From positions 16,121,001 to 16,185,000 of the forward strand of contig JAPTOF010000002.1 of the NCBI GenBank assembly GCA_028554755.1: a DNA stretch of 64,000 nucleotides, written 5' to 3'. Of this stretch, positions 1 through 12,300 are shown piece after piece (position 1 is the first letter of the stretch; each line of letters begins with the position of its first letter). The notes below the pieces were generated by a model that worked only from the letters and a program-made list of their open reading frames with translations, did no database searches and was not told the origin of the DNA. The position numbers were made by a program, and so were the translations under genes. The stretch is from Cordia subcordata (lineage: Eukaryota > Streptophyta > Magnoliopsida > Boraginales > Cordiaceae).

Positions 1-107
1 GAGCAATAGGGTTTGCCTTATTATATAGTATGTTGTTCCAATCACATTGCTTGTGTATTTTTTTTTTTTTTTTTACAAACTGAGAACTTTCTTATTCTCT
101 TATGTAG

Positions 108-236
108 TTCTATGACCATTTCTTTGGTTGGGGGTTGAAGGATGGATCTCGAGTTTATCAAGGATCAGAGCAAGGAATGGCATATCTCAGAATAGCAGCT
201 TGTAGATCATGGCCTCTGATGCTGACCTCTATGTAG
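108..236 (+). CDS. Possible terminal exon of an unrecognised gene (partial)
   Basis: A pyrimidine-rich tract ending in TAG at 105-107 looks like a splice acceptor. It is followed by 42 open codons and a TAG stop at 234-236. The peptide starts FYDHFFGWGLKDG and includes GSEQGMAYLRIAAC, a composition more like protein than random translated intron. The entry phase is unknown because the upstream exons lie outside the window, and I do not recognise the family. If real, the next 200-odd bases would be its 3' UTR, and the gene would run in the same direction as the hydrolase downstream. It could equally be a chance open frame. Confidence 0.35.
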   Translation, partial: FYDHFFGWGLKDGSRVYQGSEQGMAYLRIAACRSWPLMLTSM

Positions 237-815
237 CCATAACTGATAGAAAGAGATGCTTTGATCTTGGAAATTTAGTTCCATCAAATTTTAAGCTTGT
301 AGCCTTTGGGAAATATATTTTTGTTTATTTTATTTTTTTGGCCAGTGCAACCTCTGGGAATGACTATGCTTTATGGGAGAAAATAATGAAAGTAATTTGC
401 ATTGCACATAAATTATAATAATTGCACTGTGACCTCTTCTGTAGTATAAGGTCATGGTGTGTTTGAACCTACTTGCCATAATTAAAGGACAATGTGTATA
501 ATATTAAACCAGTTAAGTATATACAATTTAAACTTTGAATCAAGTGTTGACGTGCATGATATCAGAGTACTATTACAGAGAAAAAAGAAAAAGAAAAAGA
601 ACAACAGTCATTGCTTCAAGTTTCCAAACTAATATACTTTTATTAACTTAAACTTTTATATTACTTGCAATTACTACTTGGACATTAGGGTACATACAAT
701 AATATGGATAGTTAATTATGCATGAAACTAGTAACTAATTTTAGTTTTGATACTCTATGACTAAGGCCATCTCCACCAGCTCTTTTATTTTTTCTCGCTA
801 AATTTAAGTGATTTA

Positions 816-818
<3 letters not shown>

Positions 819-857
<39 letters not shown>
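819..857. repeat. TAA microsatellite
   Basis: About 13 uninterrupted TAA units upstream of the hydrolase gene. Probably length-polymorphic. Confidence 0.95.
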
Positions 858-859
<2 letters not shown>

Positions 860-1108
860 GGGAAGGTGTGCAATTTCCAGCTATGCACATTGCACAAGGA
901 GCACCAACGACCGTCTCGGTGCTAATTTCTTACGTCACACCACATGAAAAGAAAATGGACCCAAAGACAACCGTTTTTGGTGCTCCGCTTCGGGGGCAAT
1001 TTCGTCAAAGTAAATTCCATTTAGACCACATGAAAAAGTGAACGAAAATGACGCGCACGCACAGCGCACACCCACGTCGCCCCTTCCCTCGAGCTTGGGT
1101 GTCTCCGC

Positions 1109-1109
1109 C

Positions 1110-1140
<31 letters not shown>

Positions 1141-1144
1141 TCTC
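1109..1144 (+). repeat. CT microsatellite / pyrimidine patch
   Basis: A run of CT dinucleotides with one CCC interruption, ending about 35 bases before the proposed ATG. In plants such pyrimidine patches are common in core promoters and 5' leaders, so it probably lies in the leader of the hydrolase transcript. Confidence 0.85.
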
Positions 1145-1178
1145 ATATCCTCCACCTCCATTGCTGTTCTCTTCTGAA

Positions 1179-4100
1179 ATGTCGGCGCTTTCTAGCTTTA
1201 CGGGGGCGGCGGTAGGGGAGAACAACAACCTACAATTCGACAAGATCGCGCCGCCGAGACGGCGAAGGTCGCGGCTGTCGACGTCGAAGATATCGAGGCA
1301 TTTTCGTGAGGTAACGGCACTTTTTTCCATGTCATTTTGAAACTACAAATTTGGTCGCCTGGGTAAAAGAGATGATACGCGTGTTTCTGTGAGCTTACTG
1401 TTATGAGTTTTGGGTATTAATTTGAAATGATCAGTTATTAGTATTTGGCACAACGCTTTTATTATTTATTGTTAAAATTACAACATGAATCTCGTGAATT
1501 TGTTGAATGATTTGTTGTTGTGAGCTTAAGGAATAACTTGCATTAACCATTTTGTGGCGGAGTTTATTTTTGATAAGTTGAAAGATGACCAAAACTATAT
1601 TGTGAAGCTTACAAGCGTACAATTGGGCTGTTAAGTCTGGTTTATAATTTAGTATTATGAGTTTAACTAATAATTCAGTTTTAACGTTCTGAGCTTAGTT
1701 TATATTTAATTAGGTATTTGAACAAGCAAAAATTTTGGTATTTGAATGAGCAAAAATTTTGAAGCGTTGAGAATCCAGCATGCAAAAAACGAAGAAAAAT
1801 CGAATGAAATAAGAGGACGACCCAAAGATTTACTTGATATGGCAAATAGCCTATGTCCATGGGCAGACGGTACAAACTACATTATGATAAAAGGGATTTT
1901 GTTCTAGCCTAGTCTCTTTGTTTCTTTGACTGTCACACTGATTAGAATTTAAAATTTCACAGAGCTCCTAAGTCTTTTTGGATTAGAACTCTAATTTCAC
2001 TAGAACTACAGTGTCTTGGATCATAGAACATCAAGTTTACAAGTTGATGAGGTTGTTGCGTGAGTTTGGTGTATAAGTTAGTGTTGGTAGCTAAAAACTA
2101 ATTTGGATTTACTTTTTTGGACTGGTTGATATCTAGCCGAGGCAATGATTGTCAAGCTTACAACGTGGTTCTCGCTTGAGGGCTTACGTAATAATGCTGG
2201 TAAATGTTGTTGAATCCAGATTTCTCAGGTAACTACCCTTGGTCAATCAAGGAAGGCAATGGGTGGGCCGTGTATTCGGATGACATTGGTAGATGACAGG
2301 CTTTCAGACAAGAGAGTCTTGGTGAAGCCACCATCTGATATTCTGGTAATCAATACTTGGTCATGTTATGAAGCCAGTTCCTTATTTTTGTTCAATATGT
2401 CATTTCAACATCTTGACCAATTAATTCCTTCTGTATTCAGGCATATGATCTTGTCCAAGGAAGAGATGTAAGTTCATGCATTTCTTTGCCCTTTTTGTTT
2501 GATATGATTTCATTGCCAAGGTTGTCCTTTAGCTCTTTGTGGTTTCCATGAATACCTTTTTGTTATTAATATCATTTAGAAGATCACGACTCCTCTTGTT
2601 GTTAAGAAACTCCTTTAGCTCATGGTTGATCCCTGAAAGAGCACACAAAGGAGCTCTAGTTTGTTTCAGATTCAAGTCCAGTTTTTTTGAAAGTTCTATG
2701 TGAGAATTGCCAAACAGCTCGATGTAATAAACAACTTTCTAGCATCTTTTTTTCCCTAGAAATGAAAAACTGGCTAAATCAGACTTTTCAGCAAACTAGA
2801 CAGGCCTCTGTTATACCGTCTCTTCATTTTGTGGACCTTGTGTGGTAAAGTCATATAGAATTTTGGTTTTGATCCTTGTTTTCTTTGACTATTAAAGCAA
2901 TATGAAAATAATTATCCTTCATAACATCCCATCTCTGCTAATCTTAGTATTTGCAAACCCTAAAAAGATAAGTTTAATGTAAGAAATGGTGTCTTTCAGA
3001 TGAGCACTTAAAACCTTCTTAGAGATTACCTGAAAGTGGTAGTCCATCCAGATGCTTTCTTATTGAGCAAGAACTGCAAGTCCATGAAGATGGTATACTA
3101 CTGCATGCTTGCACAGATATTTTCTTGGTTTCAGCTTTTTATGTCATTCTGTATACATGTTGGACACGTAGGTAAGATGGAGTTACATTATGGACAAGTC
3201 AGTACCTGAACCACCAACTGCCGTCCTTCTGCATGGCATTTTAGGCAGCAGGAAAAACTGGGGTATGTAGTCCTTATATTAGCATCTTACGTTTTAATAG
3301 TTTGTGGACCCATGTGATTCCGTTGGTGTTATTTGTTTTTCCTATTTTATTTTGTGATACATTTTTGAATTTTTCTTCTATCAATTTCTCAATTGTTTAG
3401 TACTTTCACCCATTAAAACCAGAAAAAAGGTTCAGGTTAATTGTAAAAAAAGAAACAAATATCTCTCTCTCTGTGTGTGCTTGTATATATAACTTGAAGA
3501 AGCAAATGACAAAGTGCCTATAATGTGTGGACCCGCACGCTGTCGCTGGTGTTTATAAGTTTTTTTTTAATTTTATGTTGTGTGATTTACATAATAATAT
3601 GGCTAAAGGTCAATTAGTTTTATTAAGAAAAGAATTATTAATTTATTGAAGGTATATTTTTGAAAATGTTTTTTATCTATTTGTCAATGGTCAGTATGCT
3701 CACCCATTAAAAGTCAGAAAATAAATTTGAAGTTACCTATTAAGAAAAGAAATAAAATATTAAAAAAAAAAAAAAGGGTGGCACCCTCCCAGCAATTATA
3801 ATGTCTAGATAGATAGATAGATAGATAGACAGATAATAGCCATCTTTTCTTCCATTTCTCTGCCTATGTGTTCTGCAGTTTTCTTTCTTCTTTTTTTTTT
3901 TTTTCTTTTGGCTAAATACTCTGGGGCTTTTCTTCTTTCTTTCTGTTTCATGTCTTCCATCTTCTTTTAAGTAGGATACATATCTATGATACCTTGACTT
4001 GTGAGCTTGAACCCTTTCTTTCTTCCATGTTGCAGCTCAACTTCTTTAAGATTTTTTTGCTCGACCTGGTAGCATTACAACTATTTCTCTTTCCTTTTCA

Positions 4101-6334
4101 CACGGCTGGAAAGATTTAGCAGTTGTGGCTTCTTTACTTCAAATTAGACAGCCGCTCCACATATTTAATGACCTTTATAATTTTAGTGAAAGATTCAGAA
4201 TTCAGTGTTGAACAAGATAAACTTCCATAAATACTGTTGTTGTTCTTCAAACTGGACATCCTTCACATTCTTCTCAACTTTAATCAGAGGAATGATTCTT
4301 TATTGATACAGATATTTTTAGGCCTCTCGCTACACATGTTTGTCTACTTCTACATGTATGTGTGCTTCTCTAGGCAAGAAGCTATATAAAAAATTTAGTT
4401 TGTTCATGTTGAGATAATTTTGTTTTTTCCTATTTTTCCTAAGCAGAAAAACACACATTTCTCCTTAGCAATCACAATGTACCCTAAGTTGCTTCTCATT
4501 TTTGCATAGGAATTTGCAGTCTGATTTCTATGTCAGTGATTCAGAAGAGACTTTTTCGTGCTATTGCTTGCTATAACATGATAGAGTTCAAAATTTATTT
4601 ATTATATTACTGTATTCTGTAACAGTAGAAGTGTATTCTTAGATTATGCCTTTATCCCCTTATGCTGAACAGTCTGAATCGTTTGAGCTGCCATTTAATT
4701 TGGAATGCCTTGTGAAGACTGTCTAAGTGGATCTTTAAGGTATAGAGATCAAATGAGCATGAATGTTGTGGTCTCATTTTTTATGCTACTGGAATGATGC
4801 TAAGTGTGTTCAATAACAAAAAGAAAAATATAAAATATAGAGATGCAAGGAAATTTTATAAAGGCCAGACATAGTAAATAATAAATGCAAGTTGTATCAC
4901 AGTACAGTTTCTATCTGCTCTCCTTCATATTTTCTGTGCAGTTTCTATCTGCCCTCCTTCATATTTTTCTGAATAGTAGTGCCAGCATCAAATGATAAAG
5001 GCAGAATGGAGATGAACAGAGAAAAAGGACAAATGGGGAACCATGTTCCTTTTACCTTTCCACACAAAAGACAATTCAGGAGAGAGGAAAGTGAAGGAAT
5101 GACATTATTTTGTGTCATTCTGAGAGAACAATTGTTGAATGGACGACTGAACTATAGAGATCTCTAGTTTCTTGTGTTTATGAGTTTGGTTAATTATCAA
5201 TTTCTCTACAAAGCAGATTGTGTTTGATTTTTGTTTCCAAGTTGTTGATGTTATATCATAAAGTCTAATTCCAATTTTCTTCTTTGTGCTTTATATATCT
5301 TTGTTACTGATGGAGTATTTACATCATTCACTTTTCTTCCAACAACTCTATTCTTTTTTTCAGTTTTGCTGGTTCATGCAATTGGTCATACATTCATAAT
5401 ATGATTTATGGGATAAATGTAACAGGGACCTTTTCTAGGAGATTGGCTCAGGAGTTCCCTAAATGGCAGGTCTGTTTCATTATCATGTTTGCTTTATGTC
5501 CAGATGAAGTTTTATATTGCTCATGAATTCTCATGCAACGATTGCGGGAAGAAAGCGTACATTTAAATGGTTCAATGTACATCATATGCCTAACCTCAGA
5601 TAGCATATTTTGAATAGCTTGCAAGCCTTCACTCGAGTTTCTTAATTGTTAATATGCTCTATATCTCCCCTTTCAATAAGGAATAGAACATTGCTAGAGA
5701 AAAGTCCGAATTATTTTAACTGTATCCAAGGACATGATCAAAAGGCTGAAAAAGCAAAAACTAAAGTCCATGGAAAGGTCAAAGGTTTGTGTTCATGAAA
5801 GCATTTAAGGGAATTGGTCTATAAGATGGAAATTCACGAAAGTTTGAAATAATAATTTCCACAAAATTTGCTGGGTATTGAAATTGGTTCTCCATGACAT
5901 CAACACATATGTTGAATAAGTGATGATAAAATTGCCCTCCTACACTGCACAAATTGACCTCAACTTCTTCTGCTTCTCCCCTTCTTCTTAATGTGCTTCC
6001 TGGAATTGATTAGGTAAAACAAAAATGTTTAAAATTATTTGTCCTCTTCTGGATTAGTTTTGCACCGTCTCTTTCCTCTCCAAAGTTTTTCTTTTATTTT
6101 CTTTTGGTATATGTAAATTGTTAAGTGTAGAGAGTTAGATAATATACTATGTTGCTATTGTAACCAGTCTCTCTCCCACATCAGAAGATATAGTATTTGC
6201 TCCTCATCATAGTATTATAAATAGAGCAGGCTAATACCCTAAAAGGTATTAAGCCTTTGAGTCTTTCTCTCTGTCCATATGTGTCCTCTTTCTTTTTAAC
6301 ATGGTATCTAGAGCCAAACATTAACCTTAACCCT

Positions 6335-6380
<46 letters not shown>

Positions 6381-9300
6381 TCTATAACTACCAAAAAAAA
6401 AAAAAAACCCTAAATGCCATCTCTGATTAGTCATAATCCCATCATTTTTTCAAAAATTTGAACCCACATATCGCTTCCTCGTGCTCAAGCAACCTCGGCC
6501 ACACTTCACCGTCGCCGGAAATAGTGCCACACGTCGGCATCGGAGCTCCGACCAGCTTCCTTCTCGTACCAGGATGCTCGCCCAGGTCTGCGCGTCTCAG
6601 CTGTGCAGTTATTTTTGCAAAATTCTACATCAGCAATGTGTTATTTGTGATCAACAGTGTCTTTGAGATTTAAAAAAAAATGCAAAACTAATTTCTTCTT
6701 TTGCTGGATTGTTGAATTAGTTTGTGGGAGTGATGATATTATAGTGTAGGCTGCTGCACATTTGATTCTTCCTTTTAGTCATTATGGAATCTGACTTTGC
6801 TAAGAAAACAGAGACTCATGTTGAGTCCTCGAGAACTCATGTTGCTGCTACTCCATCAGTTGTCGAGAGAACTCATGTTGCTGCTACTCCATCAGTTGTC
6901 ATGCCCTCGTTTTCTGGTACTCCCACTGTCACAACAATTAAGCTGAATGGTAAGAATTACTCGTCGTGGTCTGTGGCTGTCAATATTTGGTTTCTTGGAC
7001 AAGGTTTGGAAGATCACCTATCCTCTGATTGTCTGCTTGATTTATCGATGACTGACGCTCGCACCTGGCGCCGTGTTGATGCCCAGCTGGTGAGTTTGCT
7101 TTGGCAATCCAAGGAGGATTCTATCCAAATATGCTTTCGGAATTGCCAAACCTGTAAAACTATTTGGACTTCTGCTAAAGTGAGATATTCTCATCAAGTT
7201 ACTCGAGCGTTTGATGTTATGGCTGATATGTTGCGGGTCCAGGTAGATATGGAGTTGACAGATTATTACAGCCGGTTTTACAATTCCATGATTGAATTTT
7301 GTGATCTTTTCCCACTCAGTACAGATCCTACAGTGATTGCCCAGCAGTGGGACAATTTGTGCTTGATCTTCTAGTTACACGGACTTCATCCTCGGTATGA
7401 TGCTGTACGTTCTCAATTACTATCCAGTTCTACCTTGCCCACTTTAGATGATACTTATGCTTGAGTACGGTGTGCTCAGCCCCACTCTTTGACTTCTGGT
7501 TCTCAAGATGAACAATCTGCTTTAGTTGTTCCTACCTCAACCCGTGACGAAAACTTTGATCGTGGTGGTCGTGTTAGAGGTCGTGGCACTTCTGGGCGAG
7601 GGGTAGGGCGTTCAAATGGTCAGCACCCTCGTTGCAGTTATTGTAATAAACTTGGTCATATTCGCGACAATTATTGGACTTTTCATGGTCGTCCTTCTCA
7701 AGTTGCTAATGCAGTCCAAACAAATTTGGTCAAGCCTTCTACTTCTACAGTTCCTGCTTTGGTGACTGTTACAGGGGATGAATACTCCGAGTTCTTGTAG
7801 TTTAAGGCTTCTAAACAAGTTATGCATCCTACTTCGACCGCTTCCTTTGCTCAGACTAGCTCATCCACAGCTCTTATGACCCGTACTGTACCTGACCTTG
7901 GTCCTTGGATTCTTGATTTTGGTGCATCTGATCATATTTTTGGTAATGTTCGTTTACGCTCTCAGTTTAGACCTGGTATGTTTTCGAATGTCATACTTGC
8001 AGATGGGTCATCTATCTCTGCTCGTGGAATTGGTATTACACAACCCACATCTTCTATTCCACTATTATCTGTTCTGTATCTTCTAAACTTTTCTTTTAAT
8101 CTTTTATCCATTAGTTAGCTGACCAAACGACTTCACTGTTCTGTGACATTTACTGTTGATGTTGTGTCAATCCAGGATCTGAAGACTGGCGCAAAGATTG
8201 GTACCGGGCTTGAGGAGCGAGGACTATACTCTCTTAATGTTTCTTCATCTACCACGTGTTTTTGCTCCCTCACTAGAACAAGTTCATTCTCGTTTCGGTC
8301 ATCCTTCCCTGCCCAATCTCAAGAAAATGGTTCCTAGTTTAGGGACAGTTAAAGAATTGTCCTGTGAGTCCTGTCAGTTAGGCAAGCATAGTCATAATTC
8401 TTTTCTTAATCGAGTCAATAAACGGGCTGTTGCCCTTTTTGCTCTTGTTCATTCTGACATTTGGGGTCCTTGTCGAACTATTTCCAAATCTGGGTTTAAT
8501 TATTTTGTTACTTTTATAGACAATTATTCTCGTATGACATGGTTGTTTTTATGAAAGAACATTCTGAAGTATTGTCTATTTTTACCATGTTTCATGCTGA
8601 AATTCAAACACAATTTGGGGTTTCTATTTAGATTCTTCGAAGTGACAATGCAAAAGAATACTTCTTCTCTTCTTTTTCTTCGTTTCTATCTCCTCATGGC
8701 ATTCTTCATCAGTCATCTTGTTCGTATACTCCACAACAGAATGGGGTGGCTGAAAGAAAGAATCGCCATCTAATTGAGACAGCTCGTACACTTCTTCTCC
8801 ATAGAAATGTACCTCTTCGGTTTTGAGATGATGCGGTCCTTACATCGTGTTATCTTATCAATCGTATGCCATCGTTTGTGCTACATGATCAAATACCGTT
8901 CTCCATTTTGTTCCCTTGTGATGCTATTTATGTGCTACCTCCTCGGGTTTTTGGATGTGTCTGCTTTGTCCACAATCTTTCCCCTGGGGTAGACAAGCTA
9001 GGTCCTCGATCTATCAAGTGTGCGTTTCTTGGGTATTCTCGACGTCAAAAGGGTTACAGGTGCTACTCTCCTGAGTTGAATTGAATCGATGGTTTGTGTC
9101 AGCTGATGTTACCTTCTTCGAGAGTACCTCTTTTTTCTTCTCAATCGACACTTCTACTACCGTGGTCGAGTCTTTACTACTTCCAGTCCTTACCTTTGAT
9201 ATGCCTTTGGTCCCTTCTCATACTCTGGACCTCGTCTCCACTCCTAAGTCCACTTCTCTGTTGCCTTCTATTGCACGTCTAGATCGACCGGACCTGTAAG

Positions 9301-12300
9301 TTTACTCACGCCGTCCACGTCCATTGCCTCCTGCCCCAGTATCATTTGATTCGCCGTCTCCAGATCCAGTTTTGGCTCAATCATTTGATCTTGACCTACC
9401 CATTGCTCTTTGTAAAGATACTCGTTCTTGCACCACTCAGCACCCAATATCTAACTTTGTTTGTTATTCATCTTTATCTCCTTCATATGCATCCTTTGTT
9501 GCCTCCCTTTCTTCTGTTTCCATTCCTAAGTCTGTGACAGAGGCTTGTGATCACCCTGGTTGGCGGGATGCTATGCTTGAAGAGATGTTTGCGTTACATC
9601 ATAATGGAACATGGGAGTTAGTTGATTTGCCAACCGGTAAGTCCCCTGGTGGTTGCCGGTGGGTGTATACAGTGAAGGTCTCCCCAGATGGTTAAGTGGA
9701 TCATTTAAAGGCTCGGCTTGTGGCCAAGGGATATACACAAGTCTATGGACTTGATTATGGTGACACCTTTTCTCCTGTTGCTAAGATGTCTTCTGTTCGA
9801 ATTTTTCTTTCCTTAGCAGCTATTCACCATTGGCCACTCTATCAGTTGGATATTAAGAATGCTTTCCTGAATGGTGATATTAATGAGGAGGTGTATATGG
9901 AGCAACCGCCAGGCTTTGTTGCTCAGGGGGGGTCTCAAAAAGTATGTCATTTGAAGAAGGCCTTGTACGGTCTCAAGCAATCTCCGAGGGCATGGTTTGG
10001 ACGTTTCAGTACTGCAGTTCTTGAATTTGGCATGATTCGTTGTAATGTGGATTATTCTGTATTCTATCGGTGCTTATCTGGCAAACGGCTTCTTTTGATT
10101 GTGTATGTGGATGTTATTGTCATAACTAGTGATGATAGCAAAGGGATTGATGAGCTGAAGGCCTTTCTTCATCAGCAATTTCAAACCAAAGACCTAGGGC
10201 CGCTTCACTATTTTCTGGGTATTGAGGTTGCACAGTCAAAACAAAGGGTATTTATTTCTCAACGTAAATATGTATTAGATACGTTGAGTGAGGCAGGTTT
10301 TCTTGGAGCACGACCTTGTGACTCACCTATGGATCCAAATGTGAAGCTTCTTCCAGATGAGGGGGAATTGATATCAGATCTGGGAAGATATAGAAGGTTA
10401 GTTGGAAAACTTAATTACCTCACTGTTACTAGACCAGATATCTCCTTTGCAGTTAATGTTGTTAGTCAGTTTCTGAATTCTCCACGAGAAAGACATTGAG
10501 AAGCAGTCATTCGAATCTTAAAGTATATTAAAGGCTCACCTGGGAAAGGCCTATTTTACAGTGATCATGGACACATGGAGATTGTTGGGTACTCAGACGC
10601 TGATTGGGCGGGAAGTCCTGCTGGTAGAAGGTCCACCTCTGGTTACTGTGTCTTCGTTGGAGGAAATCTTATTTCTTGGAAGCGTAAAAAACAAGATTTT
10701 GTTGCTCGTTCTAGTGCTGAATCAGAATACCGAGCCATGGCGGTAGCTACTTGTGAGTTAGTATGGGTGAAGAATCTTCTGAAGGAGATTCAGGTCGCTT
10801 GCTCCAATCCTATGAAGCTCCTCTGTGACAATCAAGCTGCGATATATATTGCCACCAATCCGGTATTTCATGAAAGGACTAAGCACATTGAGATAGATTG
10901 TTACTTTGTCAGGGAGAAGCTGTTATCTAAGGAAATTGTTACCTCTTTTGTTGGAACGAGTGATCAGTTAGCTGATTTATTTACAAAATCTCTTAGTTGT
11001 TCTCGGGTTAAATATATTTATAACAAGCTGGGCACGTATGATATATATGCTCCAACTTGAGGAGGAGTGTTAAGTGTAGAGAGTTAGATAATATACTATG
11101 TTGCTATTGTGATAATTCTCTCTCCCACATCGGAAAAGATATAGTATTTGCTCCTTATTATAGTATTATAAATAGAGCAGGCTAATACCCTAAAAGGTAT
11201 TAAACCTTTGAGTCTTTCTCTCTGTCCATATGTGTCCTCTTTCTTTTTAACATAAATAAAGTTCTGTTAACATGGCACAAGATGGTGCAGCTCATGAAGA
11301 AAAGAGAGTCAATAATTACAAAAGAGACCGAAGTGTGTAAGTAAGTCCAGATTGTTTTTGTACTTCTATTGGCACCACAAACTCTAATCTTGCAACTAGC
11401 TAACTCACGCCTGTAGAGGAGAGGAGATTTATCTCCAAAGCATCTATAATTCCTTTCCCTCCAAGGCATCCACATAAGGCTGAGGGCTGCAGATTGCGAC
11501 TGATAATGCTGATTGCTCATCATCCTCAATTACGCTGCTATACCTAAAGACATTCTTTGGCAGATCTGTCTACAGATTCCTTTGCTATCCAGTTTCACAT
11601 CTGTTATGCTGAGACACCTTACATCAGTTCCAATTGGTGATGAGATCTTGAGAGCATAAATCATGCACCGGAAGTCTCATTTAACTCGTCTCAAGTCTGA
11701 AGGGTGCTGAAGTGCGCAGTGAAGACTGAAGATATGACATTTAACTTGGTTGCTGGCAACTAGGCCATACTTAGTAATTCAAAATTTGACTGGTTTTACT
11801 TTTATGGAAAAGAATGAGCTTCTGACCTCCTTGGAAGATTGGAAATTATTTTGCTTGGAGCAGCTTGTCATGTCTAATTGAACATTTTTCTTATCGTTTA
11901 CAAGTTTAAAAGAAGTAGTTCTAGGAGGGTTGAGTAAGATGTGATAAACTACTTAGATTACCGACTTTTTTGTTAAAAGATCCACTACTCAAACCTGAAT
12001 TCTAGACTTTCATCTAGGATTTCAAATTGAAGCATATTTGTCCAAGCATCAAAGCTTGATTGGATCCACTTTCTGCAGCTATATGATAAAGTGGTTAATT
12101 AATGTAAGGTGAGCATGTAGAAATTCATTCCAGCCTAGTATTTTAGTTGGATTCTTTAGCAAATATATTAGACTTTCTATCCTAATATTTTAGTTGAATG
12201 TTTTAGCTGATTTGTTAGACGTCCATTTTGGATTGCAGCCAATACCTTACACTTTTGGCTAAGTATTAACTTGGACCCCTTGTTACTTCAGTTCTTTTGT

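Larger units (their letters stand above)
237..1178. other. Intergenic stretch and 5' region of the hydrolase gene
   Basis: No convincing coding region is seen. It holds a TAA microsatellite (about 819-857) and, near the right end, a CT-rich tract (about 1109-1144). The CT tract is the kind of pyrimidine patch often found at plant core promoters and 5' UTRs. I see no clear TATA box, so the transcription start is not defined. Confidence 0.6.
6119..11252 (+). mobile_element. Copia LTR retrotransposon, decayed, in hydrolase intron 5
   Basis: Complete in outline: 5' LTR 6119-6301, primer binding site, gag, protease, integrase, reverse transcriptase, RNase H, polypurine stretch and 3' LTR 11068-11252. 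The order integrase before reverse transcriptase defines Copia. Both LTRs start TGTTAAG and end AACA. A perfect 5-base target duplication TAAAT flanks it (6114-6118 and 11253-11257). By my hand alignment the LTRs differ by about eight substitutions and one 2-base indel over 183 bases. It lies in the same direction as the host gene. Many in-frame stops make it non-functional as a protein source. Confidence 0.97.

Noticed and set aside
760..800. AAGGCCATCTCCACCAGCTC, similar to a common plant MITE end
   Set aside because: I found no matching inverted end or target duplication nearby.
1038..1178. Upstream extension of the hydrolase frame from a GTG
   Set aside because: It translates the CT microsatellite and has no ATG; the ATG at 1179 is the first usable start and gives consistent phases.
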